Under the pieces are notes generated by a model, which was not told the DNA's origin, searched no databases, and saw only the letters and a list, made by a program, of their open reading frames with translations. DNA of 64,000 bases from an uncultured bacterium (GTDB lineage: Bacteria > Cyanobacteriota > Vampirovibrionia > Gastranaerophilales > Gastranaerophilaceae), in the NCBI GenBank assembly GCA_902797965.1, contig CADBUY010000005.1, positions 1 through 64,000 of the forward strand, in the 5' to 3' direction. The position numbers and the translations under genes are program-made. The number at the start of each line of letters is the position of its first letter. The first letter of the stretch is position 1. Below are positions 45,729 through 54,999 of this stretch, piece after piece.

Positions 45729-46505
45729 ATGAAAGTTTTACCTTTAAATAATCAAAAAAGTACAAATTTTGGTCATACTTTTAAGGTAAGCATTTGTGTA
45801 AGAAATCAGGCAGGTGGTGAATACACATTTATCAATCCGATAAACAATACAAAACAGTACAAAACTTTAAACTCGAGATTTATAGGCTGGTTAAATGAAG
45901 ATTTTATTACAGATATGAGATGTCGTTTAAATAAGCCAAGAAAAATTGTTAAAAAGAAAACAGAACATGATGCTGAGGGGAAAAAACAGCTGACAGAAGC
46001 TTTGACAAAAATAGACAAAGACTATCATGATATTAATATGGCACGTTCTATATATAATGATAAAGGACTTGCTTATGTGGCAACAGGAATTGATGTTCCG
46101 ATAATAGAGCAGTTGCATGGTGCAACCCAAATAGGTATGTCTAAAGCAGACGCGTTAGAATTATACGGAGTTACTCATACGCCTTACACAGATGCGGTTG
46201 TAAGAGAGTTTAAGAATAACAGTATAAATTATGCAAAGTCACCTGAAAATCTTTTGCGTTCAAAAACAGGAAAAGAAGTTATGCTGAGATTGAACTTTGT
46301 TAAAACCGGTGAAAAGAAAAATCAGCCAGTTTATGAGTTTGAAAACTTTGAATTCCATCCGATAAAAAAGACTGCTAAACAAAAAATATACAGCGGAGAT
46401 TTGTTTCAATCAGAAACATTTCAACCGCAGCCTGAACGTTCTTTTGCGGATGAATACAGAAAAACTATTTTAAATCAGATAAATAAAATCTTAGGAAAAT
46501 TATAA
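45729..46505 (+). CDS. N-terminally tagged protein of unknown function
   Basis: I do not recognise this protein. The ATG at 45729 is 8 nt after AAGGAG, a better spacing than the ATG two codons earlier. The protein begins MKVLPLNNQKSTNFGHTF, with a TNFG tag at 12-15. MKVLP is shared with the tagged protein at 26283. The 258 residues are soluble, with mixed strands and helices, a basic stretch near 65-90 and HGATQIGMSKADALELYG, which looks like a helix-turn-helix or a helical-repeat turn. It lies 16 nt before a phosphohexomutase gene, so the two are cotranscribed. Confidence 0.78.
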   Translation: MKVLPLNNQKSTNFGHTFKVSICVRNQAGGEYTFINPINNTKQYKTLNSRFIGWLNEDFITDMRCRLNKPRKIVKKKTEHDAEGKKQLTEALTKIDKDYHDINMARSIYNDKGLAYVATGIDVPIIEQLHGATQIGMSKADALELYGVTHTPYTDAVVREFKNNSINYAKSPENLLRSKTGKEVMLRLNFVKTGEKKNQPVYEFENFEFHPIKKTAKQKIYSGDLFQSETFQPQPERSFADEYRKTILNQINKILGKL

Positions 46506-46521
46506 ATTAAAAGGAGATAAA

Positions 46522-48018
46522 ATGATAGATACATCAGCATTTGGTAAAAATGATATTAGAGGAATATACGGTGAAGATGTAACAGAAGAACTATTTTATT
46601 ACACAGGCAGAGGTTTCGTGCAGTATCTTGTTAAAGAATCAAGAAGAGTACCTTCTGAGATTTGGATTACTGTTTGCAGAGATGCACGTTTACACTCACC
46701 GGCTTTATCAAAATCCTTGATAGAGGGGATTCGTTCTTGCGGAGCAAATGTTGTTGATATGGGATTAGCGCCTACTCCTATCGGATACTATTCTGAAGCA
46801 GCAGGTGTTCCTCCATTTTTAACAAAATATCTTCCTGTGACAGGAGCTTTGATTATTACAGCAAGTCACAATCCTAGCCAATATAATGGTATGAAAATGA
46901 CTTACGCAAAACAGACATTGGGTGAAGCTCAGATTAAAGTTGTAAAAGAATTAACAGAAGAAGAGTATAAACTTCAAATTCCTCCTGTACCGTTCGGACA
47001 GCTTGTTGAATACGATTTAATACCTGATTATATTGAAGATATGAAAAAACGTTTTGGAAGAATTGGGGAGGGAATTAAGGTAGTCGTGGACTCTGCGAAC
47101 GGAACTGGCGGTGTAGTTGCTCCCAAATTATACAGAGCGCTTGGCTGTGAAGTTATTGAACTATATTCATTGCCTGATGGAAGATTCCCTCACCACCATC
47201 CAAATCCGAGTGATGAAAAAACTCTTAATGATATTAAAAAGGCTGTTGTAGCAAATAAAGCTGATATTGGTATAGCTTTTGACGGTGACAGCGATAGAAT
47301 AGGAGTAATTGACTCTAACGGAAATTCAATGACCGGTGATAAATTACTTTTAATCTATTCTGAAAATATTATCAAAGAGTATAACAAGAAAGATATTAAA
47401 CCTGTTATTGTATCTGAGGTTAAGTGTTCACAAGTTTTGTATGATACTATTAATGCGAATGGCGGTATTGCTGTTATGTGCAAAACAGGGCATGGATATA
47501 TTAAATCCAAGATGAGAGAAACCGGTGCTGTTCTTGCCGGTGAGATGAGCGGTCATACATTCTTTAAAGACAAGTACTACGGTTTTGATGATGCGGTTTA
47601 TGCAGGATGCAGAATTATTGAAATCGTTGCGGAAAAGAAAAAACAAAATCCAAACTTTAAAATTACTGATATGTTAAAACCTTTTGAAGCAATGTATTCG
47701 TCTTCCGAAGTAAGACTTCCTTGTCCAAATTCTTTGAAGGCTCAAACTTTGGAAAGTTTTCAGGCAGTAATAGCTGAAAATCCTGATTTCTTTGAAAGAA
47801 AGATTGAAGATATTATTACGATTGATGGCATGAGAATAGTATTTAAAGATGGCGGAGGTTTTGCTCTAATAAGACAAAGTAATACTGAACCAGTATTTAC
47901 TCTTCGTTTTGAAGCAGATTCTAAAGAAAATGCTCAAAAATATGAAGAATTGATGGTTAATAAGTTATTAGAGATAATTCAAAACTATTCAAAAAATCTT
48001 GCAGGAGCAAACGTATAA
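46522..48018 (+). CDS. manB: Phosphomannomutase/phosphoglucomutase
   Basis: It interconverts hexose 1- and 6-phosphates for nucleotide-sugar and glycan synthesis. The 498 residues follow the alpha-D-phosphohexomutase layout: FGKNDIRGIYGEDV at the N-terminus, phosphoserine loop TASHNPSQYNG with S115, metal-binding DGDSDR near 254-259, sugar-binding GEMSGHTFFKD near 338-348 and the phosphate-binding RQSNTEPVFTLRFE near the C-terminus. Whether it acts on mannose, glucose or both cannot be told from sequence. It follows a tagged gene by 16 nt. Confidence 0.92.
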   Translation: MIDTSAFGKNDIRGIYGEDVTEELFYYTGRGFVQYLVKESRRVPSEIWITVCRDARLHSPALSKSLIEGIRSCGANVVDMGLAPTPIGYYSEAAGVPPFLTKYLPVTGALIITASHNPSQYNGMKMTYAKQTLGEAQIKVVKELTEEEYKLQIPPVPFGQLVEYDLIPDYIEDMKKRFGRIGEGIKVVVDSANGTGGVVAPKLYRALGCEVIELYSLPDGRFPHHHPNPSDEKTLNDIKKAVVANKADIGIAFDGDSDRIGVIDSNGNSMTGDKLLLIYSENIIKEYNKKDIKPVIVSEVKCSQVLYDTINANGGIAVMCKTGHGYIKSKMRETGAVLAGEMSGHTFFKDKYYGFDDAVYAGCRIIEIVAEKKKQNPNFKITDMLKPFEAMYSSSEVRLPCPNSLKAQTLESFQAVIAENPDFFERKIEDIITIDGMRIVFKDGGGFALIRQSNTEPVFTLRFEADSKENAQKYEELMVNKLLEIIQNYSKNLAGANV

Positions 48019-48037
48019 GATAATGTAAAAATGATAT

Positions 48038-48074
48038 AACAACAGGCTTCGCATTTGCGAAGCCTGTTGTTTTT
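48038..48074. terminator. Strong bidirectional terminator
   Basis: A 15-bp perfect stem, AACAACAGGCTTCGC (48038-48052) with 48057-48071, loop ATTT, T-run after. It separates the mutase (plus) from nrdG (minus). Confidence 0.93.
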
Positions 48075-48078
48075 ATAC

Positions 48079-48570
48079 TTATGTATTATGTAAAACAATC
48101 TCACCGGTTTCAAGAGTTGGTTTAACATCTATAACTCTCTGGTTGGTACTTCCTACCCAATGAGCTTTTGGGTCTAAAAGTTCTTCTACAAATTTGCCTT
48201 CTGCAACCACATCCAGAAGTGCTATTTCCGGAATGTCCCTAATCTCTTCCCAAAGAAATCCTGTATATAACCAAATATTCTTTTGAGGAAGCTCTTCTCT
48301 TATTTTTTTAGCAAGTCTGAAAACTTCTTCTCTATTAAACGGATGAAGCGGATCCCCTCCGGAGAAAGTAATCCCTTCAATATATGGCTTGCTTAAATCA
48401 TCAAACAATTCTTTTTCAGCGGCTTCATCAAATGGGATTCCGCCTGCTACGTCCCATGTAATAGGATTTTGACAGTTGTGACAGTGGTGTGTGCATCCTG
48501 CAACCCACAGAACTACTCTTAAACCATCGCCATTTAACATATCGTCTTTTGTAATATTGTGATAATTCAT
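48079..48570 (-). CDS. nrdG: Anaerobic ribonucleotide reductase activating protein
   Basis: A radical-SAM activase that installs the glycyl radical on NrdD for oxygen-free dNTP synthesis. The 163 residues have the radical-SAM cluster motif C26-C30-C33 in GCTHHCHNCQNP and the glycine-rich FSGGDPLHP near 69-77. NrdG length is typical. nrdD, usually adjacent, is not in the window. A GGGAGGGGTAAATATA motif lies about 85 nt upstream, same direction. The gene implies that the host can grow anaerobically. Confidence 0.95.
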   Translation of the reverse strand: MNYHNITKDDMLNGDGLRVVLWVAGCTHHCHNCQNPITWDVAGGIPFDEAAEKELFDDLSKPYIEGITFSGGDPLHPFNREEVFRLAKKIREELPQKNIWLYTGFLWEEIRDIPEIALLDVVAEGKFVEELLDPKAHWVGSTNQRVIDVKPTLETGEIVLHNT

Positions 48571-48727
48571 CTTTTCCCCTTTGACAATCCCGGTTATTTT
48601 GTTTTAGTAAACGTAAAATACACCCAACACATCATGTGTTCAGCCGGCGTAATTTATATTTACCCCTCCCAAAATCTTTTCTTATATTAATAGTATCATG
48701 TTAAAAAATTTTTGTAAAAAGGTAAAC

Positions 48728-49948
48728 TTATATTAAAATTTGAGCGCCAAGCATGATTCTGTGAGAATCTTTTCCTACATCATTCTGGCAGAAAGCGTAG
48801 TTCATTATTAGCCTTAGGGCTTGTCCTTTAATAAAATAGTTAAGTCCCAAAGTTATTTCTCTCTTTTTATTTTCTGCAAAATTTTTATCCGGTGTAAATT
48901 GATCAAAGCATGCCAAAATTTGTAACTTTTTAGTAATCATATATCCGATTGTTGTATAAAAACCTGTAGCATGCTTTCTTGAATGTCCGTTATACCCATT
49001 ATATCCGTTTGCATTTGCCCATTCAAATTCTGCCATAAATTTTTTGTATTCATATCCTATATAAGCACCGGTAACAAAGAAACTGTCTTCTCTTTTCCCG
49101 CCATCAATACCGCCTCCGATTTTAAGTTTTCCATATTTTTGTTCGTCCAGTTTTGCAAACGGCTTCAGATTTATCCAACCAACAAATTCTGCACCAGGAA
49201 ACCATTCTTCAAAAAATGTTCCTGAACTGTATAAACCAAAATCGTAGTCCATAAAACTATAGTCACCTTTAATTCTTCCGCCTAATCTTCTTGCCGTACC
49301 AAAGTTTCTTGCAATTTGTGAACGCCCTAAAAAACTAAGTGTATATGCGCTACTTCCGCCCTCCATACCGATTTGTGGTCTGAAGTGTCCGATTTGAACT
49401 CTGTGGTGAGGAATTTTGTTTGTTGCTATATATACGTCAGAAAAAAGAGTCTGAGTGTAATTTCTTTTAGAATGTGACGGAAATCCTAACATTATTCTAA
49501 AGTCGCCGTTGTTATTTCTCAAAAATCCGTCAAAACCTACGTTGTGAGCGTTTCCTGTATATTTTGAATCAAAATTACCATCTTCATCAATACCCATATC
49601 CGCATAACCGTTATATGCTCCCCATACATGCCACTTGTCCATGATGGAATCGTCTTCACACTCATGAGTTAAAATCTCTCTAAAAAGGTATTCCGGACGG
49701 TCATATTTGTCAATTTCAAGATGGTATACGTTTTTAAGTTTTTCTTTAAGTGTACTATTTTCACTTACTTCTGCCGCTTGGACAGGTGCTATTTCTTCTT
49801 CATCATTAATTTGAGGAGTCGATAATACTACTTCTTCTAAAATTTTATTGTTGTCTTTATTTTCAACTACATTCTCTTCAGCTGATACTGTATTTACGGA
49901 ACCATAAATCAGCACAAAAGCCAAGATGGCAAGTAAAAACCTTTTCAT
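48728..49948 (-). CDS. Outer-membrane porin-like beta-barrel protein
   Basis: The 406-residue exported protein has a signal peptide (MKRFLLAILAFVLIYGSVN, cut near VSA-EE), a Glu-rich linker and then a beta-barrel from about 110 to 406. The barrel shows alternating aromatic and polar strands, HNVGFDGFLRNN-like turns and a terminal strand HRIMLGAQILI. It resembles phosphate-selective/OprP-type porins without a clear family mark. Length fits a 16-18-strand porin. Substrate is unknown. No regulator is adjacent. Confidence 0.78.
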   Translation of the reverse strand: MKRFLLAILAFVLIYGSVNTVSAEENVVENKDNNKILEEVVLSTPQINDEEEIAPVQAAEVSENSTLKEKLKNVYHLEIDKYDRPEYLFREILTHECEDDSIMDKWHVWGAYNGYADMGIDEDGNFDSKYTGNAHNVGFDGFLRNNNGDFRIMLGFPSHSKRNYTQTLFSDVYIATNKIPHHRVQIGHFRPQIGMEGGSSAYTLSFLGRSQIARNFGTARRLGGRIKGDYSFMDYDFGLYSSGTFFEEWFPGAEFVGWINLKPFAKLDEQKYGKLKIGGGIDGGKREDSFFVTGAYIGYEYKKFMAEFEWANANGYNGYNGHSRKHATGFYTTIGYMITKKLQILACFDQFTPDKNFAENKKREITLGLNYFIKGQALRLIMNYAFCQNDVGKDSHRIMLGAQILI

Positions 49949-50075
49949 AATAACATTTTATCATAACTAAAAAGCGATGTAACATAATGTAAAGATTTCC
50001 CCAAAAAGCTAAAGTTTTTTAAAAAAGTGCCGATATATATATTGAGGTTAGGTAAAATTTCATCTGTTTATAGGG

Positions 50076-50104
50076 TTGAAAAAGTATGTAAGATAGTATA
50101 TAAT
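50076..50104 (+). promoter_or_regulatory. Promoter of fliD (sigma70-like)
   Basis: TTGAAA (50076-50081), 17-nt spacer, TATAAT (50099-50104). This is a housekeeping-type promoter, not the TAAA-GCCGATAA form expected for flagellar sigma28. Confidence 0.55.
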
Positions 50105-50138
50105 GATATATATTATATATATGGATGTATATATCATT
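50102..50138 (+). promoter_or_regulatory. 11-bp inverted repeat in the fliD leader
   Basis: AATGATATATA (50102-50112) and its exact reverse complement (50128-50138) overlap the -10 box and transcription start. They may form a leader hairpin or an operator. No T-run follows. Confidence 0.5.
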
Positions 50139-50162
50139 ATCAACAAAAAAGGACTTTAAATT

Positions 50163-51899
50163 ATGACAATTTCGTTTAGCGGTTTGGTATCAGGCTTAGA
50201 TACATCATCATGGGTTGACGCACTTGTTTCTGTAAAGCAGCAAGATGTAACTACATTGCAAAAAAAACTTGCAGAACAACAGGCATCTAAGACTACTCTT
50301 AACACGACAAGAAGTGCTGTTTCATCATTAAGAACAGCAATCGAGAAATTTACGGATGCCAAATTCGGAGGAACATTTGATTTGTTCAGCCAAAGCAGTG
50401 CGGAATCATCTAACGAAGATGTATTCACTGCAACAGTCGGTTCAAACGCCAGAAAACAAAATTATGATATATCTGTTCAGCAGCTTGCTACATTTACCAA
50501 AGCTGTTTCGGCTAAGGCAGCAAGTTCTGTAGCTGATGATGCTACAAAGCTGAAAAGTCTGGGAATAAGCAAAGGTTCTTTAACCGCTTATGTCAATGGA
50601 CAAAAAAATACTATTAACATAGGTGAAGATGATACGGTAAGTGATTTAAAAGCCCGCATGGCTACAGCAGGAATTAAGATGGATATTGATGAAGATGGTG
50701 TATTAACATTTTCTGCGCAAAATAATGGCGATACAATCCATATAGGAACTACAACAGACAGTTCTAATTTGGCATCAATAGTTGGTTTAAACAGAGAGGA
50801 AGACGGTACTTATGTATCTACAAACTCTGTATACAAAGCAACTGTGGCATCAAAATTAACTGCAGACGATTCAGGATTTAATACAAAAATTAAAGCAGGA
50901 ACCTTTACGATTGGTGATGCAACATTTACAATTGATGAAGATACAACTCTTTCGTCATTGATATCACAAATAAATACTAGCGATAAAGCTCAGGCATACG
51001 CAAATTGGGATGACACAACCGGAAAACTTACCATTACATCTAAAAAAGAGGGTGCTGCTTATATCAACATAGAAGCAGGAACAAGTAATTTTACAGATGT
51101 AATGGGGTTGACTTCTTCAGAGTGGGATGAAGATGGAAATATAATAAATTCAAAAATGCTTACCGATACTCAGGACTTGGGTAAAAATGCTTTATTATCA
51201 ATTAACGGAACAAATATTGTTTCTTCTTCAAATACTGTAACATCAGATATTTCAAGACTGGATGGTGTTACATTAACTCTTAAACGTGTTAATACTGAAG
51301 AAGATGGTGTTACAACTCTTAATGTAACTCAAAATGCATCAGGTTTGAAAGATGCTGTAAGTGGATTTATTTCAGCATACAATAATTTTATAGAACAAAT
51401 TGATACTGTAACAGCCAACGGTGCAGAGTTTCATGGAGAATCTTCTTTGACAACTTTAAAAAGCACGATAAGAAGTTATGCAAATGGAACCAACAACCTA
51501 AATGGCGGTGTTTATAAATTGTTGTCCGAAATAGGCATCTCTGTGGCATCTGCTGATTCAAATAATTTGGGAGCTGATACAACTTCTTTGTCTTTTGATG
51601 AAGAGAAGTTTATGAAAGCACTTGAGGAAAATCCAGACTCTGTAAAAGCATTATTGGCAGGTGAAAACAGTGCCATGACAATGATGGAAAATACATTGGA
51701 AACAAGTTTAAAAGCTGTTTCAGGTTTCTTTGATGTTAAAACAGCCACAATTGATTCTAATATTAAAAAGACAAATGAAAAAATAACAAAGAAAAATACA
51801 AGCATAACAACTTACAAAGCTCAATTAGAAAAGAAATTTCAGGCGATGGAAAGTATTATTGCTTCAATGCAGCAAAATTATCAGTCTTTTCTCAGTTAG
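50163..51899 (+). CDS. fliD: Flagellar hook-associated protein 2 (filament cap)
   Basis: FliD caps the flagellar filament and lets flagellin fold at its tip. The 578 residues start with the family N-terminus SFSGLVSGLDTSSWVDALV and an N-terminal coiled coil. A central variable region follows, then the FliD C-terminal domain with GISVASADSNNLGADTTSLS and a final coiled coil ending MESIIASMQQNYQSFLS. Length is typical. No other flagellar gene is near. AAAGGA precedes the ATG. Confidence 0.93.
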   Translation: MTISFSGLVSGLDTSSWVDALVSVKQQDVTTLQKKLAEQQASKTTLNTTRSAVSSLRTAIEKFTDAKFGGTFDLFSQSSAESSNEDVFTATVGSNARKQNYDISVQQLATFTKAVSAKAASSVADDATKLKSLGISKGSLTAYVNGQKNTINIGEDDTVSDLKARMATAGIKMDIDEDGVLTFSAQNNGDTIHIGTTTDSSNLASIVGLNREEDGTYVSTNSVYKATVASKLTADDSGFNTKIKAGTFTIGDATFTIDEDTTLSSLISQINTSDKAQAYANWDDTTGKLTITSKKEGAAYINIEAGTSNFTDVMGLTSSEWDEDGNIINSKMLTDTQDLGKNALLSINGTNIVSSSNTVTSDISRLDGVTLTLKRVNTEEDGVTTLNVTQNASGLKDAVSGFISAYNNFIEQIDTVTANGAEFHGESSLTTLKSTIRSYANGTNNLNGGVYKLLSEIGISVASADSNNLGADTTSLSFDEEKFMKALEENPDSVKALLAGENSAMTMMENTLETSLKAVSGFFDVKTATIDSNIKKTNEKITKKNTSITTYKAQLEKKFQAMESIIASMQQNYQSFLS

Positions 51900-51976
51900 T
51901 CGCTTGTTGTTAATTGTCAAGGATATTAATTTTGTGGTGAAAACCGCAATATTATGTCATTTTGGCATTGTTTGGC

Positions 51977-52005
51977 TTGTAATAATACAAGAAATGTAGT
52001 ACAAT
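51977..52005 (+). promoter_or_regulatory. Promoter of hpf with palindrome on the -35 box
   Basis: TTGTAA (51977-51982), 17-nt spacer, TACAAT (52000-52005). The palindrome CTTGTA-N4-TACAAG (51976-51991) covers the -35 box and part of the spacer, a place where a regulator would block polymerase. Confidence 0.55.
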
Positions 52006-52031
52006 AGAGAAGTAGTTATTAGGAGGTGTAT

Positions 52032-52406
52032 ATGCATATACATGTTAATGGTAAGAACATTGAAATCACTGACGCTATCAAGGCTTATGTAAAGGAGAAA
52101 GTCGGTAAGGTAGCAAACCACTACGACCAAATAACAGGAATTGATGTTGTGTTATCAGTTATCAAAAATCCTGCTGCAACCGGCAAACATGTTGCAGAAG
52201 TTTCTTGCAAAATGAACACAGGTGTTGTTCACTGTGAAGAATCCGCAGAATCAATGTATGCAAGTATTGATTTATTGGCAGACAAACTTGACAGGCAGGT
52301 TAAAAAATTCAAAGACAAATCTTTATCTTCTGACAAATCTTCTATCAGAAATGCTGAAGTTCCTGAAACAGAAGTTGCAGAAGAAGCGGAGACAGTAGAA
52401 AGTTAG
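52032..52406 (+). CDS. hpf: Ribosome hibernation promoting factor (short form)
   Basis: HPF binds the small ribosomal subunit in stationary phase and inactivates or pairs ribosomes. The 124-residue protein begins MHIHVNGKNIEITDAIKAYV, the family N-terminus, and has the beta-alpha-beta fold to about residue 100 with KVAEVSCKMNTGVV-like strands. An acidic disordered tail follows. It lacks the C-terminal dimerisation domain of long HPF, so it is the short form or a cyanobacterial-type LrtA lacking the tail. AGGAGGTG is 3-6 nt before the ATG at 52032. Confidence 0.93.
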   Translation: MHIHVNGKNIEITDAIKAYVKEKVGKVANHYDQITGIDVVLSVIKNPAATGKHVAEVSCKMNTGVVHCEESAESMYASIDLLADKLDRQVKKFKDKSLSSDKSSIRNAEVPETEVAEEAETVES

Positions 52407-52497
52407 GTTTTTATATAAATTGATATAGATTATAACGTATCTGCTAAAAGAAAGCAGAATAAATATAGAAAATTCAATATGAGATTTATCAAAACTT

Positions 52498-52528
52498 CGC
52501 CGCACAAAGTGATTTGTCGGCGATTTTT
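52498..52528 (+). terminator. Terminator after hpf
   Basis: CGCCGCACAAA and TTTGTCGGCG pair around 4-5 nt with a bulge, followed by ATTTTT. A weaker CTGCT/AGCAG hairpin lies upstream at 52441-52457. Confidence 0.7.
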
Positions 52529-52593
52529 CTATTCATATTAAAAAGTGTTTTTAGTGATTTTATTATAGATGTGTTAGTTATATGGAGTGAAAA

Positions 52594-53529
52594 ATGATTA
52601 TAGGGATCAATGCTTTAACCGGTTATGGGAAAAGTGCAAGAAGTATACTAAATGCTAAGAAAAGTGTTCAAAGCTGTATCGGTTTTAAATCTGCACCATT
52701 GAAATCAATGCGTAATGCCAGTCTTGCTATCGCAGCGACAACAGTTCTATCAGCCTTATCTGCGTGTAGTTTCTTCAAAAAACCTTCTGTTAATGATGTT
52801 GCAGAAACAAAAACATTAATAGAAAATAACGACAGTATTTATACTTCTATTGTTGAATATGGATATAGAGATAATAGAACTCAAAGACGTTATCATTATT
52901 TGCCTATGGCAGAAGAAGTAAACTCAGATAATTATAGCTGGTCAGAATTAATATACCCTGATGGAAAAATTGAAAGAGATAGTATGGGGTATAAAATATC
53001 AATTACTCCCGATGGAAAAAGAACGGTTGTTCATAACTGGAAAGATGAAAGCGGGCATGAAAATATACTAAAAGAGTACCCTGATGGAACAAAAATTGAA
53101 AGAATAAACTACAATACCGGCATGCCAAATGAAGTTTTATATACAGAAACGAAGTATTGGCCAAATGGAAATATGAAAGAATGTTATTTTTATAATGAAT
53201 ATTTATCCAACAGCAATAAACAAGAAAAGGTTGTAGAAAAAAGTATTCACAAATATAATGAGGATGAGGTTCTTTTGATGTGGGAATCAAGCCAAATAGA
53301 TTCAATGCGTTCCTCAAAGCATAATAAGTACGATAAAAAAGGGCGTTTAGTATATGATGACGTTTTGGACGAAAAATACCAATATAATGGTAATTCAAAA
53401 ACCCCATATAGTGCGATAAGCGAAAAAGACGGATGTAAGCATATAAAACTATTAAATACAGATGGCTCCGTACAAAGAGAATATTTTAAGGCTCAAGACG
53501 GTACAATTACGGAATGTGATGTTAATTAG
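52594..53529 (+). CDS. Putative lipoprotein with MORN/YwqK-like repeats
   Basis: The 311-residue protein has a long basic N-region (about 1-42) and then a hydrophobic stretch ending in the lipobox LSAC (about residue 58). The signal is therefore unusual because of its long N-region, or the start lies further in. After the lipobox come repeats of the YPDGKIE / PDGKRTV / YPDGTKIE / WPNGNMKE type, seen in MORN-like and YwqK antitoxin-like proteins, which often bind membranes or partners. Function unknown. It stands alone, about 65 nt past the hpf terminator. Confidence 0.7.
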   Translation: MIIGINALTGYGKSARSILNAKKSVQSCIGFKSAPLKSMRNASLAIAATTVLSALSACSFFKKPSVNDVAETKTLIENNDSIYTSIVEYGYRDNRTQRRYHYLPMAEEVNSDNYSWSELIYPDGKIERDSMGYKISITPDGKRTVVHNWKDESGHENILKEYPDGTKIERINYNTGMPNEVLYTETKYWPNGNMKECYFYNEYLSNSNKQEKVVEKSIHKYNEDEVLLMWESSQIDSMRSSKHNKYDKKGRLVYDDVLDEKYQYNGNSKTPYSAISEKDGCKHIKLLNTDGSVQREYFKAQDGTITECDVN

Positions 53530-53616
53530 TTTGTAACATGTCTTAATAAAACGGCAATTTTTTTTGAATTATCAACTTTATATAATTGTAGCAGGTTAAA
53601 ACTCATAGGTAAAATT

Positions 53617-54999
53617 GTGTCTGATGTAAACTACAATATGAATAGTTTTCAGAGGTTTGGTAATGGTATTTCTTTTAGAGGTGATGAACCGCAGTCAAAG
53701 ATACCAATTATTACAAAACCAATTGATAAAGTTGAAAGTATTGTCAATAATACTGTGGACACTTTTGTGCCTGAAACTCAGGATGAAGAAAAAAAGAAGT
53801 CGCATAAAACAATGATTAGGGTAGGTAGTACGGTACTTGTTTTGAGCGCATTTGTTGCTCTTTTAAATCCTAAATTTTCATCTAGTTTAGTTAATAAGTT
53901 AAAAACAAAATCTACTAATGCAAGAAATCAGGCAAAAGTTGATAATTCTTTCTGGGGAAAATGGAACAAGGTCAAGGAGAAATTCCTGAACGGAGTTACT
54001 AATTTGATTCAAGTGCTTAACAATATGAACTCTGCCAAGGATGAATTATTCCAGAAACTTTGCAGCAAGACTACATTTACTAAAAAGATTCATCAGGGTA
54101 TTACAAAAGGTTTTGATAAAATAAGCCGCCAGACAATTTATTCAAAGTACGAAAAAGTTACAAGGAAAATGAATACTCTTGACGATATAATGCGGCACTA
54201 TAAAGGACGGCTAACTCCTGAGAATCAGAAAAAACTTGAAGAAAAATTAGCAGAAATTGACAAAGTTCAGGAGTATTTTGGAAAATCCAAAATTCAATCA
54301 AGATTAAATACTCAGGAAACTCTGATGGGGAACCTTGAAAATGATGTTGTTTCAAAGATGAAACAGTATAAAAATGATGTGTTTGATGGCAAAAACAGAA
54401 AAGATATCTTTAAGTTCTGGGCAGAAGAAGCTCTTATGCCTCAGAGAAATCGTCTTGAGAGCGAAGGAACGACGGTTATAGATTCTCTTGTTGGTGACGG
54501 AAAAGAGATTAAAGGTGCATATAAAGAAGTTGTTGAGATGCTGAGTCCTCATTTGAAAGATGAAGAGTTAAGAGCGTTTGAAGATACGATTAAAAAGACA
54601 GAAAAACTGTTACGAAATGCAAATCATAGTGAATGTGTAGAATACTTTGATAAAAAGCGTGACCTGATGCTTGGCAGCGCACCAACAGATGTTGTAACTG
54701 CTCTTGCCAGTTTAGCAGCAAGCGGTATAGCTATAGGAGTAGCTGATTCAAAAGAGGATAAAATATCAAGAACAGTGAGTGGAGCGTTGCCGGTTGTTGC
54801 AGGTTTAGGTGTATCAACCGCATTGACTGCTTTGTTATATTCCGGCGGGAAAGGTATGGCCCTTGGTGCAGCATCAAGTATGATTTTAAGCGGTCTTGGC
54901 AGTGCTGCCACTCGTGCAATGTATCCTAAAAATAAGCAGGCTATGGTTGCAGAAAACGATAACAAAGATAAAAAAGCGGAGGTGAATAAAAATGCTTAA
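53617..54999 (+). CDS. N-terminally tagged membrane protein of unknown function
   Basis: I do not recognise this protein. It has 460 residues with the tag NGISFRG at 16-22. If the start is the ATG at 53638 instead of the GTG at 53617, the Phe falls at residue 13, as in the other tagged proteins. A membrane segment lies at about 68-86, then a long helical middle (about 90-350), then a hydrophobic, Gly/Ala-rich segment pair at about 365-430. The layout resembles the tagged protein at 21443. The last 4 nt overlap the convergent kinase gene. The GTG has AGG upstream; the ATG has no ribosome binding site. Confidence 0.75.
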   Translation: MSDVNYNMNSFQRFGNGISFRGDEPQSKIPIITKPIDKVESIVNNTVDTFVPETQDEEKKKSHKTMIRVGSTVLVLSAFVALLNPKFSSSLVNKLKTKSTNARNQAKVDNSFWGKWNKVKEKFLNGVTNLIQVLNNMNSAKDELFQKLCSKTTFTKKIHQGITKGFDKISRQTIYSKYEKVTRKMNTLDDIMRHYKGRLTPENQKKLEEKLAEIDKVQEYFGKSKIQSRLNTQETLMGNLENDVVSKMKQYKNDVFDGKNRKDIFKFWAEEALMPQRNRLESEGTTVIDSLVGDGKEIKGAYKEVVEMLSPHLKDEELRAFEDTIKKTEKLLRNANHSECVEYFDKKRDLMLGSAPTDVVTALASLAASGIAIGVADSKEDKISRTVSGALPVVAGLGVSTALTALLYSGGKGMALGAASSMILSGLGSAATRAMYPKNKQAMVAENDNKDKKAEVNKNA

